Shown here piece after piece: positions 17,254-26,766 of a stretch of DNA of 64,000 nucleotides (its first letter is position 1; every line of letters begins with the position of its first letter). Made by a program: the position numbers and the translations under genes. Source of the DNA: an uncultured Alphaproteobacteria bacterium (GTDB taxonomy: Bacteria > Pseudomonadota > Alphaproteobacteria > Micropepsales > Micropepsaceae); the NCBI GenBank assembly GCA_902826695.1, contig CADEFU010000010.1, forward strand, positions 1-64,000, given 5' to 3'. Under the pieces are notes generated by a model that was given only the letters and a program-made list of their open reading frames with translations, had not been told where the DNA came from and searched no databases.

Positions 17254-18795
17254 ATGCTCTATCTCATCGCACAGACCTGGCTGTTCCTTCTGATCGCATG
17301 GCTCGTCGGCCTTGCGGTCGGTTTTGGACTTTCGAAGGATAAGAAATCGCAGCGCCACTCGCAGGTCGAGGACGAGCTGCGCGAAGAACGCAGCCGTACG
17401 ATCGCGCTCGGCAAAGAGGTCGAAGAGTTTCGCACGCGCCTGACGGAGATGGAAGGTTTACCGCAGGGTGTTCGCGCTTCGCGCGTGGCGGCGCGGGAAG
17501 AGATGGTTGCCCGGCTTGCGCAGGTTGAGCGCGAGCTTGAGGGCGCGCGGACGAACGAGCGGCGGCTCAGCGAGGAATCAGAGCGGCTACGCTCTGACGT
17601 CGATGGGTTCCGTCAGCGCTATTTGGAGGCGCGGGCGAAGTGGGACGAATATCAGGCGAAGGCGGATGCGCTCTCCTCGGCGCCGGCGCAGCTGAACCTC
17701 ACGGAAGCGCATGTCGTGCCCGACGATTCTCTGCGCAAGCGCGTCATGGAACTTGAGGGTCTGTTGGCGGACGCCGGCAAGGGGCGCGAGCGGGCGCTTG
17801 AGCAGGCGAAGGTTCTGTCGTCGCGGGTCAGCGAGCTTGAGCGCCAGATTGTGGCGGCCAGCAGCGGGAACGACAAGGTTGGAGAGCCCAGCAAGGCGTT
17901 GCAGGCTCGGTTGAACGAATTGGAAGTGCAGCTCGCAAGCGCTGGAGCGGGACGCGATCAGGCGCTTGGGCAGACGAAGCAGTTGGCGGCGCGGATTGGT
18001 GAACTTGAAGCGCAGCTTGCGAATGCGGGTAAAGGCAACGAGCGCGTGGGTGAACAAAGCCGCGTGATGCAAGCGCGTGTTGCGGAGCTTGAGGCGCGGC
18101 TTGCCGCTGGGATTTCGACGGCGCGGGAGACGGATGCGCTGCGCTCGCGGGTCGCGGACTTGCAAGACAAGCTGAGCGAAGCGGAAGTTGCGCTGAGCCG
18201 GGCGGTTCTGACGAGCAAGCAAGATGCAGCCGGCGAATCGCTGGCGGCGCGCTCGGTCGCGGAGGCGGCGCAGCTGCGCGCGCGTATCGGCGAGCTTGAG
18301 AAACAATTGGCCGATGGTCAGCGGCAGGTGGCGGAAGCGCAGACCATCAAGGGGCGGCTTGCGTTGCTGGAAGCGAAGGGCGTGGCGGGCGACAGTTCGG
18401 AGCGCGTGGTCGAGCTTGAGAAAGCGCTTGAGAAGGCGCGGCGGCAGGCAAGCGATGCGCAGGCGCTGCAGGCGCAGGTCGCGAGCTTGGAATCGCGGTT
18501 GGCGACGGCGCAGGCTGTGGTCGATCGGCGGACGGGCACCGGTGAGGATGTGGGCTTGCTCAAGGCGCGGCTTGCCGACGTCGAGGCGCGGCTGACATTC
18601 AACAGCCAGGCGTCGATGGAGTTCGAGTCGCTTAGGAGCCGGGTGATGAGCTTGGAGGCGTTGCTGCACGAGGCGGCAAAGTCGCGCGACGAGGCAGCCA
18701 TCTTGCGCTCGAAAGTCGCCGAGCTTGACGGACGCTTGGGCCAGGCGATGAAAGCGGTCGCCGACAACCGCCCGCGCGAGAGCGAGAAGGTCTAG
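17254..18795 (+). CDS. membrane-anchored coiled-coil protein with internal repeats
   Basis: A 513-residue protein. It has one N-terminal membrane helix (TWLFLLIAWLVGLAVGFGL) and then ~470 residues of almost continuous heptad-rich coiled coil. Blocks of ~45 residues recur with the pattern AxLNELEVQLASAGAGRDQAL / ARIGELEAQLANAGKGNERV / ARVAELEARL. The repeated phrase (R/V)xELExxL suggests duplication of a helical unit. No enzymatic motif is visible. Linked to the OmpA-like gene just upstream, it may act as a cytoplasmic or periplasmic scaffold; the topology cannot be decided by eye. Confidence 0.72.
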   Translation: MLYLIAQTWLFLLIAWLVGLAVGFGLSKDKKSQRHSQVEDELREERSRTIALGKEVEEFRTRLTEMEGLPQGVRASRVAAREEMVARLAQVERELEGARTNERRLSEESERLRSDVDGFRQRYLEARAKWDEYQAKADALSSAPAQLNLTEAHVVPDDSLRKRVMELEGLLADAGKGRERALEQAKVLSSRVSELERQIVAASSGNDKVGEPSKALQARLNELEVQLASAGAGRDQALGQTKQLAARIGELEAQLANAGKGNERVGEQSRVMQARVAELEARLAAGISTARETDALRSRVADLQDKLSEAEVALSRAVLTSKQDAAGESLAARSVAEAAQLRARIGELEKQLADGQRQVAEAQTIKGRLALLEAKGVAGDSSERVVELEKALEKARRQASDAQALQAQVASLESRLATAQAVVDRRTGTGEDVGLLKARLADVEARLTFNSQASMEFESLRSRVMSLEALLHEAAKSRDEAAILRSKVAELDGRLGQAMKAVADNRPRESEKV

Positions 18796-18866
18796 TTGAA
18801 GCGGGTAGAGCGCGTTGTGCCGGGTGACGAGCCGCGGCGACGCAACCCTAGAGGTTGTCGTGTGTC

Positions 18867-18903
18867 CTGGATTCCCTCTTATGTCCCTGGATTTCCCTCT
18901 TAT
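18867..18903. repeat. short direct repeat CTGGATTCCCTCTTAT
   Basis: Two near-identical copies, CTGGATTCCCTCTTAT at 18867 and CTGGATTTCCCTCTTAT at 18887, lie between the coiled-coil gene and the accessory ATPase gene. This is where composition shifts to lower GC. It could be a scar or boundary of the inserted segment; it could also be chance. Confidence 0.35.
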
Positions 18904-18924
18904 TTTAGGATCGCCAACCACCGG

Positions 18925-20775
18925 CTAGTGAACTGTGCGCAACGAGGTCCGGCGCATGTGCAAAGGAACTATTTCCTCGCCGTCAAGGAATGTACCCATC
19001 TCATCCAGATCAGCGGCGAACTCCTTCATAGATACATTCAAGTAGCGCCAACAACTAAACTCCGTTCGTTGATTTTGGCGCTCGCCAGCAATTTCCTTCG
19101 CCTTGGCAAGCCAGGTTTTAGCGCCGCGCACATCCCCGGATGTCACGCAGGCTATAACCATGCATTGAGCAAAATTGGCTCCAGTCTGTGTCGCTCCCAC
19201 ATTCCCGAGCGCCCGGACCCTCGCGAACAGATCTTTGGGAGCCGACCGTGTCGCGCCCCATTCCGCCATCGCAAAATTGAACACATCGACTATACCACCG
19301 CTTTCGAGCAGCTGGGACCGCCTGCCAATGTGCGCCATTGCATCCTCAAAGCGCCCAAGCCCAATCTCGGTCATGTACGACGCATGATGCACCCAGCGAG
19401 CAATTTTTTCGGGAATATTCTGATGCGCCTGAAGCTCATTTAGCATTTCCATTGCGAATGGAAGCAGCCTCGTATCCGAGCGCAGTTCGTCGATGAGCAT
19501 CAGCTTGTCAGCGGGCTCTCGATCTCTAATTCCTGGGGTTTTAAGCACATCTGCGAGCGCGTCTTTATCCAGCTCCACAATTTTTTGGAGCGCGGAGTAT
19601 GCATCTATTGGAGTTGTATCTGACCGACGCAACTGCTCAGTCAACACACGGACGGCATCACTCTTGCGGTCAAACTGCGTGTACAGGAAAGCAAGATTGC
19701 GAAATGCATCTGCCCCCGAGTAATTTGTACCAATTGCATTCTCGTATTGCGTCAACGCATCCTTGTTGCGACCAAGCATCAAGGAGACTTGCGCGAGCTC
19801 AGCCAGCACCTCGCCATCCATCGAGTGGAGCTGACTGATCTCCTGCAGGCGCGGATCAAGAGTTGGCAAATCCAATGCACGTCCGAGGCGCCGAATATAC
19901 CGCCTCTGCACCTTGTTCAAATAGGCCAATGCGCCTTCGCGATCAGCTGAATTCTCTCTGATTATCGCCGTCAGAACCTCGCAGTACTCCCGAGCCAGTT
20001 TCGTATTGGGCCTCTCTACAGTGAAAATCGCTTGGTCAACCAATGACACGTTGTTGTAGTAGTGGACCACGTTGCAATCTTCGTAACCCAGGGCCTTTTG
20101 AAATAAGTCAAGTTGTTTGCGCAAGATACCGTGCTCATCATCCACGTCTGGTGTGTTCGACGCCACGAAATGCAACGCTATGTTCTTTTGGCGCGCGCCC
20201 GTACCCTCGCCACGAATTTCCTTCACAACTTGCACCAGACCCGAAAGGTTTTGCTTGTTAGGAAAGAAGGTGACTACCACCGCGTCAGGAAGTTGCCTTG
20301 TGCAAATCCCGCTAACGTCAGTGTAACCCGTTCGCGAATCGACAAACACGTAGTCTGGCGCAACTGCACCTTTCCATTGCTCCTTCATATTCTCGATCAT
20401 CAGATAACCTGAGCGATTCTCATACAGATCCGCCCAGTCGATACCTTGAAAATTGCTTCGATACAGGTCGTCCTGTCGACCAGCGGACATAATCCAGATT
20501 TCGCCTCTCCCGCCGAGTGCCGGTACATTGCACTTCTGGACATAACTACTAATGTCAGGGGGGACACCCTTTTCTGAATACGACCGTATGTAGTCCACGA
20601 TACCTGGACCCGAAGCCGAACCACAGAATTCATATGAAGACAGGCCTGGGGCCTCGAGGTCAAAATCGACCAGTAGAACTTTCCGTCCCCTCTTTGCCAT
20701 TTCGGTTGCGATGTTTACGAGCGCCATCGTACGCCCCACGCCGCCTTTATATGAGTAGAAAGTGACTACGTACAT
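18925..20775 (-). CDS. ParA/MinD-like ATPase with TPR C-terminus
   Basis: A 616-residue protein. The N-terminus has the deviant Walker A YKGGVGRTMALVN (res ~9-21; Lys10 plus the P-loop Gly-Arg-Thr variant), the second lysine-free switch VDFDLEAPG and Walker B FVDSRTGYTDV. CTRQLPDAVVVTFFPNKQNL is typical of this KGGVGRT group. From ~res 330 on, helical repeats resembling TPRs (ALTQYENAIGTNYSGADAFRN, LAFLYTQFDRKSDAVRVL) run to the end. No plasmid-partition gene (ParB) is nearby. It is the third gene of an operon with a zinc-ribbon/HTH protein and a putative toxin. It may sense or signal through its TPRs; the function is unproven. The start MYVVTF is used because Walker A should lie near the N-terminus. 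Confidence 0.8.
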   Translation of the reverse strand: MYVVTFYSYKGGVGRTMALVNIATEMAKRGRKVLLVDFDLEAPGLSSYEFCGSASGPGIVDYIRSYSEKGVPPDISSYVQKCNVPALGGRGEIWIMSAGRQDDLYRSNFQGIDWADLYENRSGYLMIENMKEQWKGAVAPDYVFVDSRTGYTDVSGICTRQLPDAVVVTFFPNKQNLSGLVQVVKEIRGEGTGARQKNIALHFVASNTPDVDDEHGILRKQLDLFQKALGYEDCNVVHYYNNVSLVDQAIFTVERPNTKLAREYCEVLTAIIRENSADREGALAYLNKVQRRYIRRLGRALDLPTLDPRLQEISQLHSMDGEVLAELAQVSLMLGRNKDALTQYENAIGTNYSGADAFRNLAFLYTQFDRKSDAVRVLTEQLRRSDTTPIDAYSALQKIVELDKDALADVLKTPGIRDREPADKLMLIDELRSDTRLLPFAMEMLNELQAHQNIPEKIARWVHHASYMTEIGLGRFEDAMAHIGRRSQLLESGGIVDVFNFAMAEWGATRSAPKDLFARVRALGNVGATQTGANFAQCMVIACVTSGDVRGAKTWLAKAKEIAGERQNQRTEFSCWRYLNVSMKEFAADLDEMGTFLDGEEIVPLHMRRTSLRTVH

Positions 20776-20776
20776 T

Positions 20777-21337
20777 TTAGGTTCCGGTAGGCCGAAGCAC
20801 AAAAGCGCGCGCCTCACGCTCCTTTTCTTGAACATTCGCAACGTGCGGAAAATGGTAGACGCTCGTCGAGTGCACCACCCCTGTTTGAATCAGGCATTTT
20901 GGCTTGCGATCACGCGCTCGCAGCCTGAGCAAATTTTCTCCAAACGTTAGGAGATAAAGAAACTGATCCATCGCGGCGTTCTGTATTCCTTTGCCCCGCT
21001 CCCATCGGGATAGCGACGCCTCTCCAATCTTCGTCACTAGGGCAAACTCACTCCGCGACAAACCACACTCCTTGCGAACTGCAGCTACCTCCTTTGGCTT
21101 CATAATGGCGAGGTGTTCGCAAACTGCCTCGTGCCGAAGCACCTCGGCCCTGGCGTCGGTGTAGCTGAAACCACAGCTTGCACACGTCCCTCGCGGAACC
21201 CGCGCAAAAAGCATGACTCTCTCGCCGTCAACACCGTACCCAAATGGCTCTTCCACTTCGCTGAATGACACAGCGTGCTCTTCGCACGACGGACACTCCA
21301 GCCCCAAAGCTGCTTTCGTCTCCATCACTGCCTCCAC
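20777..21337 (-). CDS. MqsA-like antitoxin (zinc ribbon plus HTH)
   Basis: A 186-residue protein. Two CxxC knuckles (CPSC res 15-18, CASCGF res 52-55) form a YgiT/MqsA-type zinc ribbon. An Xre-like HTH follows (~res 80-130: EVAAVRKECGLSRSEFALVT, ASLSRWERGKGIQNAAMDQF). The last ~45 residues have no clear domain. This is the arrangement of MqsA-family antitoxins, which bind the toxin through the zinc domain and the operator through the HTH. Its stop codon lies one base before the ATPase start, and the putative toxin gene is 25 bases upstream. Autoregulation at the twin palindromes upstream of the operon is inferred. Confidence 0.8.
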   Translation of the reverse strand: MEAVMETKAALGLECPSCEEHAVSFSEVEEPFGYGVDGERVMLFARVPRGTCASCGFSYTDARAEVLRHEAVCEHLAIMKPKEVAAVRKECGLSRSEFALVTKIGEASLSRWERGKGIQNAAMDQFLYLLTFGENLLRLRARDRKPKCLIQTGVVHSTSVYHFPHVANVQEKEREARAFVLRPTGT

Positions 21338-21362
21338 GGTTGCATTTCTAAAAAAATTTGCT

Positions 21363-21722
21363 TCACTTATTTGAATAGTGGAAACTTCTACCGATTACCG
21401 ACTTTCCACTTCGCGACAACGCTAGTTTTACGTACAGATCGGATACCCCCGGTCCCATTGCGATCTTCATCTCGTACCCTTGAGTTCCAGGCGGTGAATG
21501 CAGATCGACTACTTCCACGGCTTGAAAATCATCAATACGGGTAGCTATGAACTCCCACGCTTCTTCGTCGCAGAATGGACATCCGGTTTCCGGGTTCAGC
21601 ACCTGAGTGCAATGCCACTTCGAGGGATGCCCCTGCGCCCACTCACCGACGTAGCGCCTAGAAGAATCACGACAGAGCCCAGCCAGCTCTTCGCAGGCTT
21701 GGCGATCGGTCAGATATGGCAT
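21363..21722 (-). CDS. putative toxin partner of the MqsA-like protein
   Basis: A 119-residue protein. A central GCPFCDEEAWEFIAT segment is followed by QAVEVVDLHSPPGTQGYEMKI and a C-terminal DLYVKLALSRSGKSVIGRSF block. That C-terminal strand pattern (xYxKL...ViGRSFHYS) is reminiscent of MqsR/RelE-fold toxins, and proteins of this kind are often found before HTH antitoxins. I have not confirmed the family. It is the first gene of the operon and begins 57 bases after the nearer palindrome. The pairing with the zinc-ribbon antitoxin is the main support for a toxin role. Confidence 0.55.
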   Translation of the reverse strand: MPYLTDRQACEELAGLCRDSSRRYVGEWAQGHPSKWHCTQVLNPETGCPFCDEEAWEFIATRIDDFQAVEVVDLHSPPGTQGYEMKIAMGPGVSDLYVKLALSRSGKSVIGRSFHYSNK

Positions 21723-21779
21723 GGCGGGTCATCTGCACGCCCCGAACCGTAAGGCCAAGTCGAGAGCATTCTTGAACAA

Positions 21780-21841
21780 ATCATATGATCTAAAATTCCA
21801 ACTCACATTCTCAAATTCCGACCGCTTACAGATCATATGAT
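21780..21841. promoter_or_regulatory. twin ATCATATGAT palindromes upstream of the toxin-antitoxin-ATPase operon
   Basis: The perfect 10-bp palindrome ATCATATGAT occurs at 21780-21789 and again at 21832-21841. The start-to-start distance is 52 bases, about five helical turns, so both sites face the same side of the DNA. Each copy contains TATGAT, a good -10 hexamer, on both strands. Spaced palindromes are typical operators for HTH antitoxins. Confidence 0.65.
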
Positions 21842-22323
21842 GCCAAGAACCCTTTGTCAAGGTCCGTGAAACATGTGAAACATACAATTTGACGAGCGGA
21901 GTGGGAAGGAATTCAGTGGCGGGGAACTAAAGTGCACGTTAAGTCGTTCCTGACAAACTCAAGAATGCATCCCGGCGCTCGCCGTCGGCATTAGGGAATC
22001 CTCGTAATGAGTGAAACAAGACCGACTTCGGGCTAAAGAACTCGAAACGCTTTCGTTTGCGGTTTTGCGATCGAAGTGACGCCATGCTGCGAAGTATGGC
22101 GACCGTTCAAGCGGTTCACATGTCCGCTGGCCCTGATGAAATCCGCGAGATCGGCTCCCCACTCGTCATTGCGTTCTAAGGCGACAGCCCCCGTAGAGCG
22201 GGATTTGCTGATGCTCGGTGGCAACCGTTCGTCATCAATACCTTAACACCTCACCAATTCTCTATGCCTTCAGTAAGTACGGGGGCGGCCTCCTGATACC
22301 CTGACCCGTCTGGGCAACCTTAT
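21842..22323. other. non-coding accessory DNA
   Basis: About 480 bases between the operator palindromes and the HigA remnant. Only short frames are present (the longest ~63 codons on the minus strand, from 22224), with no domain I recognise and no good ribosome site. It reads like decayed accessory DNA. Confidence 0.45.
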
Positions 22324-22563
22324 CTATTCTGCCGCGTCGAGCGCACTTACGCGCGCTTCGATCGATCGTCCCACGTCGCGTTTTGCCTTCCGAAGCTCGA
22401 ACTCTGCCAGAAGGTTCAGCCAAAACTGCGGCGTGTTTCCGAAGCACTTCGTCAGCCGGAGCGCGACGTTTGCTGTGATCGCGCTCTTGCCGTGCACGAT
22501 GTCGTGCACGCGTGCCGGGCTTAGATCGAGATCGCGGGCGCGAATAAGGCGACAGGTAATGGT
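22324..22563 (-). pseudogene. HigA-type antitoxin, N-terminally truncated remnant
   Basis: The last ~79 codons encode a HigA-like C-terminal two-thirds: LIRARDLDLSPARVHDIVHG, then ITANVALRLTKCFGNTPQFW and LNLLAEFELRKAKRDV. These match the HTH and FWLNL core of HigA antitoxins. The usual start (HPGEILREEFL-type) is missing: upstream of about 22560 the frame runs into unrelated, repeat-containing sequence. No HigB toxin gene is adjacent. I read it as a broken gene. Confidence 0.72.
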
Positions 22564-22595
22564 GTCCCCATGATACGCGGTCGGCGTTCGGTCAG

Positions 22596-22632
22596 CGCAA
22601 AAGCAGGCGGGACGCCTGCGCTCCCAGGACTG
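22596..22632. repeat. REP-like palindromic repeat
   Basis: A 7-bp inverted repeat GCAGGCG-GGA-CGCCTGC embedded in GCGCAAAAGCAGG...GCTCCCAGG. Very similar GCAGGCGGGACGCCTGCGCTCCCAG sequences (recognised from memory) are common extragenic repeats in many proteobacteria. It lies right beside the point where the HigA remnant is broken. Confidence 0.5.
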
Positions 22633-22706
22633 GCGCCCTATCCCATGCACTTTACGTCCGCGGTCGCAACGCGCCGAACCATATCGTGAGGCGCTTATTT
22701 CTGATT

Positions 22707-22867
22707 GTCTCCCCCAAAGTGAACCTTTGGGGAGTGGGTGCGCAACGCAGTTGCTGCACCCGAGGGGGCGGCGCTGCGTTTGGGGTTTGCGGAGTCTGAG
22801 CTGCCCCCCTCCCGTGCAGCCGCTTCGCGGCGCACGTACTCCCCCAAGCTTTGCTTGGGGGAGACAC
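22707..22867. repeat. ~160-bp palindromic element (MITE/REP-doublet type)
   Basis: The two ends are inverted copies of each other: GTCTCCCCCAAAG...CTTTGGGGAGT at 22707-22735 and, on the other strand, GTCTCCCCCAAGC...GCTTGGGGGAGT at 22867-22837. The similarity continues inward through GTGCGC...GCTGCAC. Each end is itself a hairpin. The centre is G/C-rich. There is no coding capacity. This is the structure expected of a paired REP element or a small non-autonomous transposable element. Confidence 0.6.
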
Positions 22868-23273
22868 GCAGAATCGGGTTCTTGATTTTGTTCTTTATAC
22901 GTTCTATTATTCAGTCTTATCTGAACGTAAGCCTGCGCCACAGGACGGAAAATGCACATACCCTCGATGGCCTCTCGGCTTCAGGCGGTGCGGCGGGCGG
23001 TCGAAGCGGACGAAGATGCCGTGCTTGGCCCCTGCGGTTCGCGGCTTTCGCGTTTGCCGGCTTCATGGTGCCCGCGGCGGCGCTCCGCATGGCAACCGCA
23101 ACGCCTGGAAACACGGCGTCAGGGGTGAGGCTTGGCGCCAGGAAGCGCGCCACCTGCGCGCACTTGTCCGCGGTGCCGCCGGGCTCGTTGCCGCCTCTAA
23201 GCTTCGGGTACATGGGGTTGTTCGCTCAGATTCCGACCGGGTACCCCCCTCCGCTCTTGGCCGAACGGCGTAA
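22851..23273 (+). CDS. small HGGxSTGP-like protein, start uncertain
   Basis: The conserved part reads KCTYPRWPLGFRRCGGRSKR, then PCLAPAVRGFRVCRLHGARG and GAPHGNRNAWKHGVRGEA, ending in a helical EARHLRALVRGAAGLV. This is the Cys-rich plus GNRNAxKHG pattern of a small family often found beside phage terminase genes. No ATG precedes the conserved part in this frame. The only upstream option is TTG at 22851, which lies inside the palindromic element, so the true N-terminus may have been replaced by it. The function is unknown. The gene may be degenerate. Confidence 0.45.
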   Translation: MLGGDTQNRVLDFVLYTFYYSVLSERKPAPQDGKCTYPRWPLGFRRCGGRSKRTKMPCLAPAVRGFRVCRLHGARGGAPHGNRNAWKHGVRGEAWRQEARHLRALVRGAAGLVAASKLRVHGVVRSDSDRVPPSALGRTA

Positions 23274-23321
23274 CAGCGCCGTTTCGGCGGTTGACGGGCG
23301 TGCCCGTTCGGCAGAAAGTCC

Positions 23322-25336
<2,015 letters not shown>

Positions 25337-25443
25337 CGGCGGCCCCCCACGCGTGACGAGCGTCACTGCGCTCGCATGATGAACGGATTCTGAATGGCCT
25401 GGCGATAGTGCCATTCAGGTTTGGGGGCGCATCCTCACCTCAA

Positions 25444-25461
25444 CAACTCGAGCATACGAGT
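25444..25461 (+). promoter_or_regulatory. leader hairpin before a small ORF
   Basis: CAACTCG and CGAGTTG form a 7-bp inverted repeat with loop AGCATA, immediately upstream of an AGAGGAA ribosome site and a 27-codon ORF. It could control translation of that ORF or stabilise its transcript. Confidence 0.4.
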
Positions 25462-25479
25462 TGAAGAGGAAACGCCCAG

Positions 25480-25563
25480 ATGTCCCGCTCATATGAATTC
25501 GTGAACACCGCGTTGCTCACCGCCCTTGTGATTGGGATCGCCTTGCTGCCGCGGTTGTTCTGA
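25480..25563 (+). CDS. candidate 27-residue membrane miniprotein
   Basis: The ORF starts ATG with AGAGGAA at a good distance upstream and encodes a short polar head (MSRSYEFVN), then one hydrophobic segment TALLTALVIGIALLPRLF and a stop. This is the composition of single-helix small membrane proteins. A hairpin lies just before the ribosome site. There is no family that I recognise; support is from layout and hydrophobicity only. Confidence 0.4.
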   Translation: MSRSYEFVNTALLTALVIGIALLPRLF

Positions 25564-25712
25564 AACCAGTTGTCACGCGCGTGCGCCGCTAAGGGCCCTT
25601 TCTCGGCGGCGGACGGACAGGCAAGCGAGCCCACCTCGAGGGGCATGTCAGCGCTTCTTGTCCGTGACAGACTTCGAGCCGGGCGGAAGAAACCGGCCTG
25701 AACAAACTAAGC

Positions 25713-25740
25713 GGGGCCGCCCGATCGCTCGGACGGCCCC
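25713..25740 (-). terminator. terminator after the Asn/Gly-rich protein gene
   Basis: A strong hairpin GGGGCCGcCCGA / TCGGaCGGCCCC with loop TCGC (one mismatch). On the minus strand it is followed by GCTTAGTTTGTT. It may also stop transcripts coming from the left. Confidence 0.6.
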
Positions 25741-25785
25741 ATCCCCCTAGTAACGAGAGGAAGTCTCGTTGTTGGCTTTGGCGCC

Positions 25786-26766
25786 TTACTTCGGCGGCAG
25801 GGCCTTACGCACCTTGCGGTGCTTGCGGACCGGCTTGTCGGCAACCGGCGCCATCGGCACGTACTCACGAGCCGGGGGCGGCGGAGCCACAACCGCAACC
25901 ACTTCGCCGTTCGGGCAAGGCGTTCCGGCCATGATCATCGCCTGACGGACGTCTTCATCGACGCACATCAGAGACGTCGCCGCGCGGTGGTAGCCAAGGG
26001 CCACCAGCTGGCGGGAGTTTTTGAGGCGGCGGCAGTTGTCGTCCTGCCATGTCGTGCCGATCGAGAGACCGAACGACACAGCCTGCGCACCGATCGAGCT
26101 CGAACCCATACACGTGTCTTCACCCGTCGCGAGCGGCGCGGCGTAGGCCGTGTTCACCGGAGCGCGTTGGTTGTAGGTGTTGACCTCAACCGACTGCTCG
26201 GCGTTGTTCGAGTTCGAGTTGTCGTTCTTGTTGTAGCTCGACTGATGCTGTCCCTGATATTGGGACTGCTTCTGCTCTTGCTCGTTCTTGTTGTTGTTGT
26301 AGTTCTTGTTCTCGTTCGTGTTGTTGTTTTCGTTCTTGTTCCGGTTCGTGTTCGTGTTCTCGTTCCGGTTTTTGTTCTCGTTCTTGCTGTAGTTGTGGTT
26401 CTTCACATCGACGTCGAGGTCAACGTCAAGGTCGACGTCAACGTCAGCATCGCCACCGTGGCCGCCATAACCGTGGCCGCCGTTGCCGCCGTTCCCGCCG
26501 TTGCCGCCGTTGCCGCCGTTCCCGCCGTTGCCGCCGTTGCCGTACCCGCCGCCGTTGTTGCCGCCGCCGTTGTTACCGCAGCTGTTGCTGCCGCTCGGCC
26601 CACTATTGCCGTTGCCGCAACCGTTGTTGCCGTTCCCGTTGCCGCCGTACTGGGTGTTGCCACCATTGTTATTGCCATTATTGCCACTGGCGTAGGCCGT
26701 GGCGGTCATGGCCGTCGTGCCGAGCAAAATGGCAACGACGAAAAGACCACTCTTAACTGAACGCAT
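25786..26766 (-). CDS. secreted Asn/Gly-rich low-complexity protein
   Basis: A 326-residue protein. Signal peptide ~res 1-27 (LFVVAILLGTTAMTATAYAS). Then a Gly/Asn block containing tandem GGN triplets (coded by a 9-base repeat, GGCAACGGC-like, near 26466-26560), a short VDVDLDVDLDVDV stretch, a charged Asn/Lys/Glu block (KNENKNRNENTNTNRNKNEN), and a Gln/Ser part. The C-terminal ~110 residues are ordinary: EDTCMGSSSIGAQAVSFGLS, WQDDNCRRLKNSRQLVALGY and AATSLMCVDEDVRQAM with four cysteines. That C-terminal block recurs in exported proteins of this group, but I cannot name a family. The middle looks disordered, perhaps a surface or amyloid-like polymer. No function assigned. Confidence 0.65.
   Translation of the reverse strand: MRSVKSGLFVVAILLGTTAMTATAYASGNNGNNNGGNTQYGGNGNGNNGCGNGNSGPSGSNSCGNNGGGNNGGGYGNGGNGGNGGNGGNGGNGGNGGHGYGGHGGDADVDVDLDVDLDVDVKNHNYSKNENKNRNENTNTNRNKNENNNTNENKNYNNNKNEQEQKQSQYQGQHQSSYNKNDNSNSNNAEQSVEVNTYNQRAPVNTAYAAPLATGEDTCMGSSSIGAQAVSFGLSIGTTWQDDNCRRLKNSRQLVALGYHRAATSLMCVDEDVRQAMIMAGTPCPNGEVVAVVAPPPPAREYVPMAPVADKPVRKHRKVRKALPPK

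Noticed and set aside
22033..22224. 63-codon frame on the minus strand
   Set aside because: No ribosome site, no domain, and composition like the surrounding non-coding sequence.
26466..26560. Regular GCCGCCGTT repeats considered as a CRISPR-like array
   Set aside because: The period is 9 bases with no unique spacers; it is the coding repeat for Gly-Gly-Asn in a real gene.
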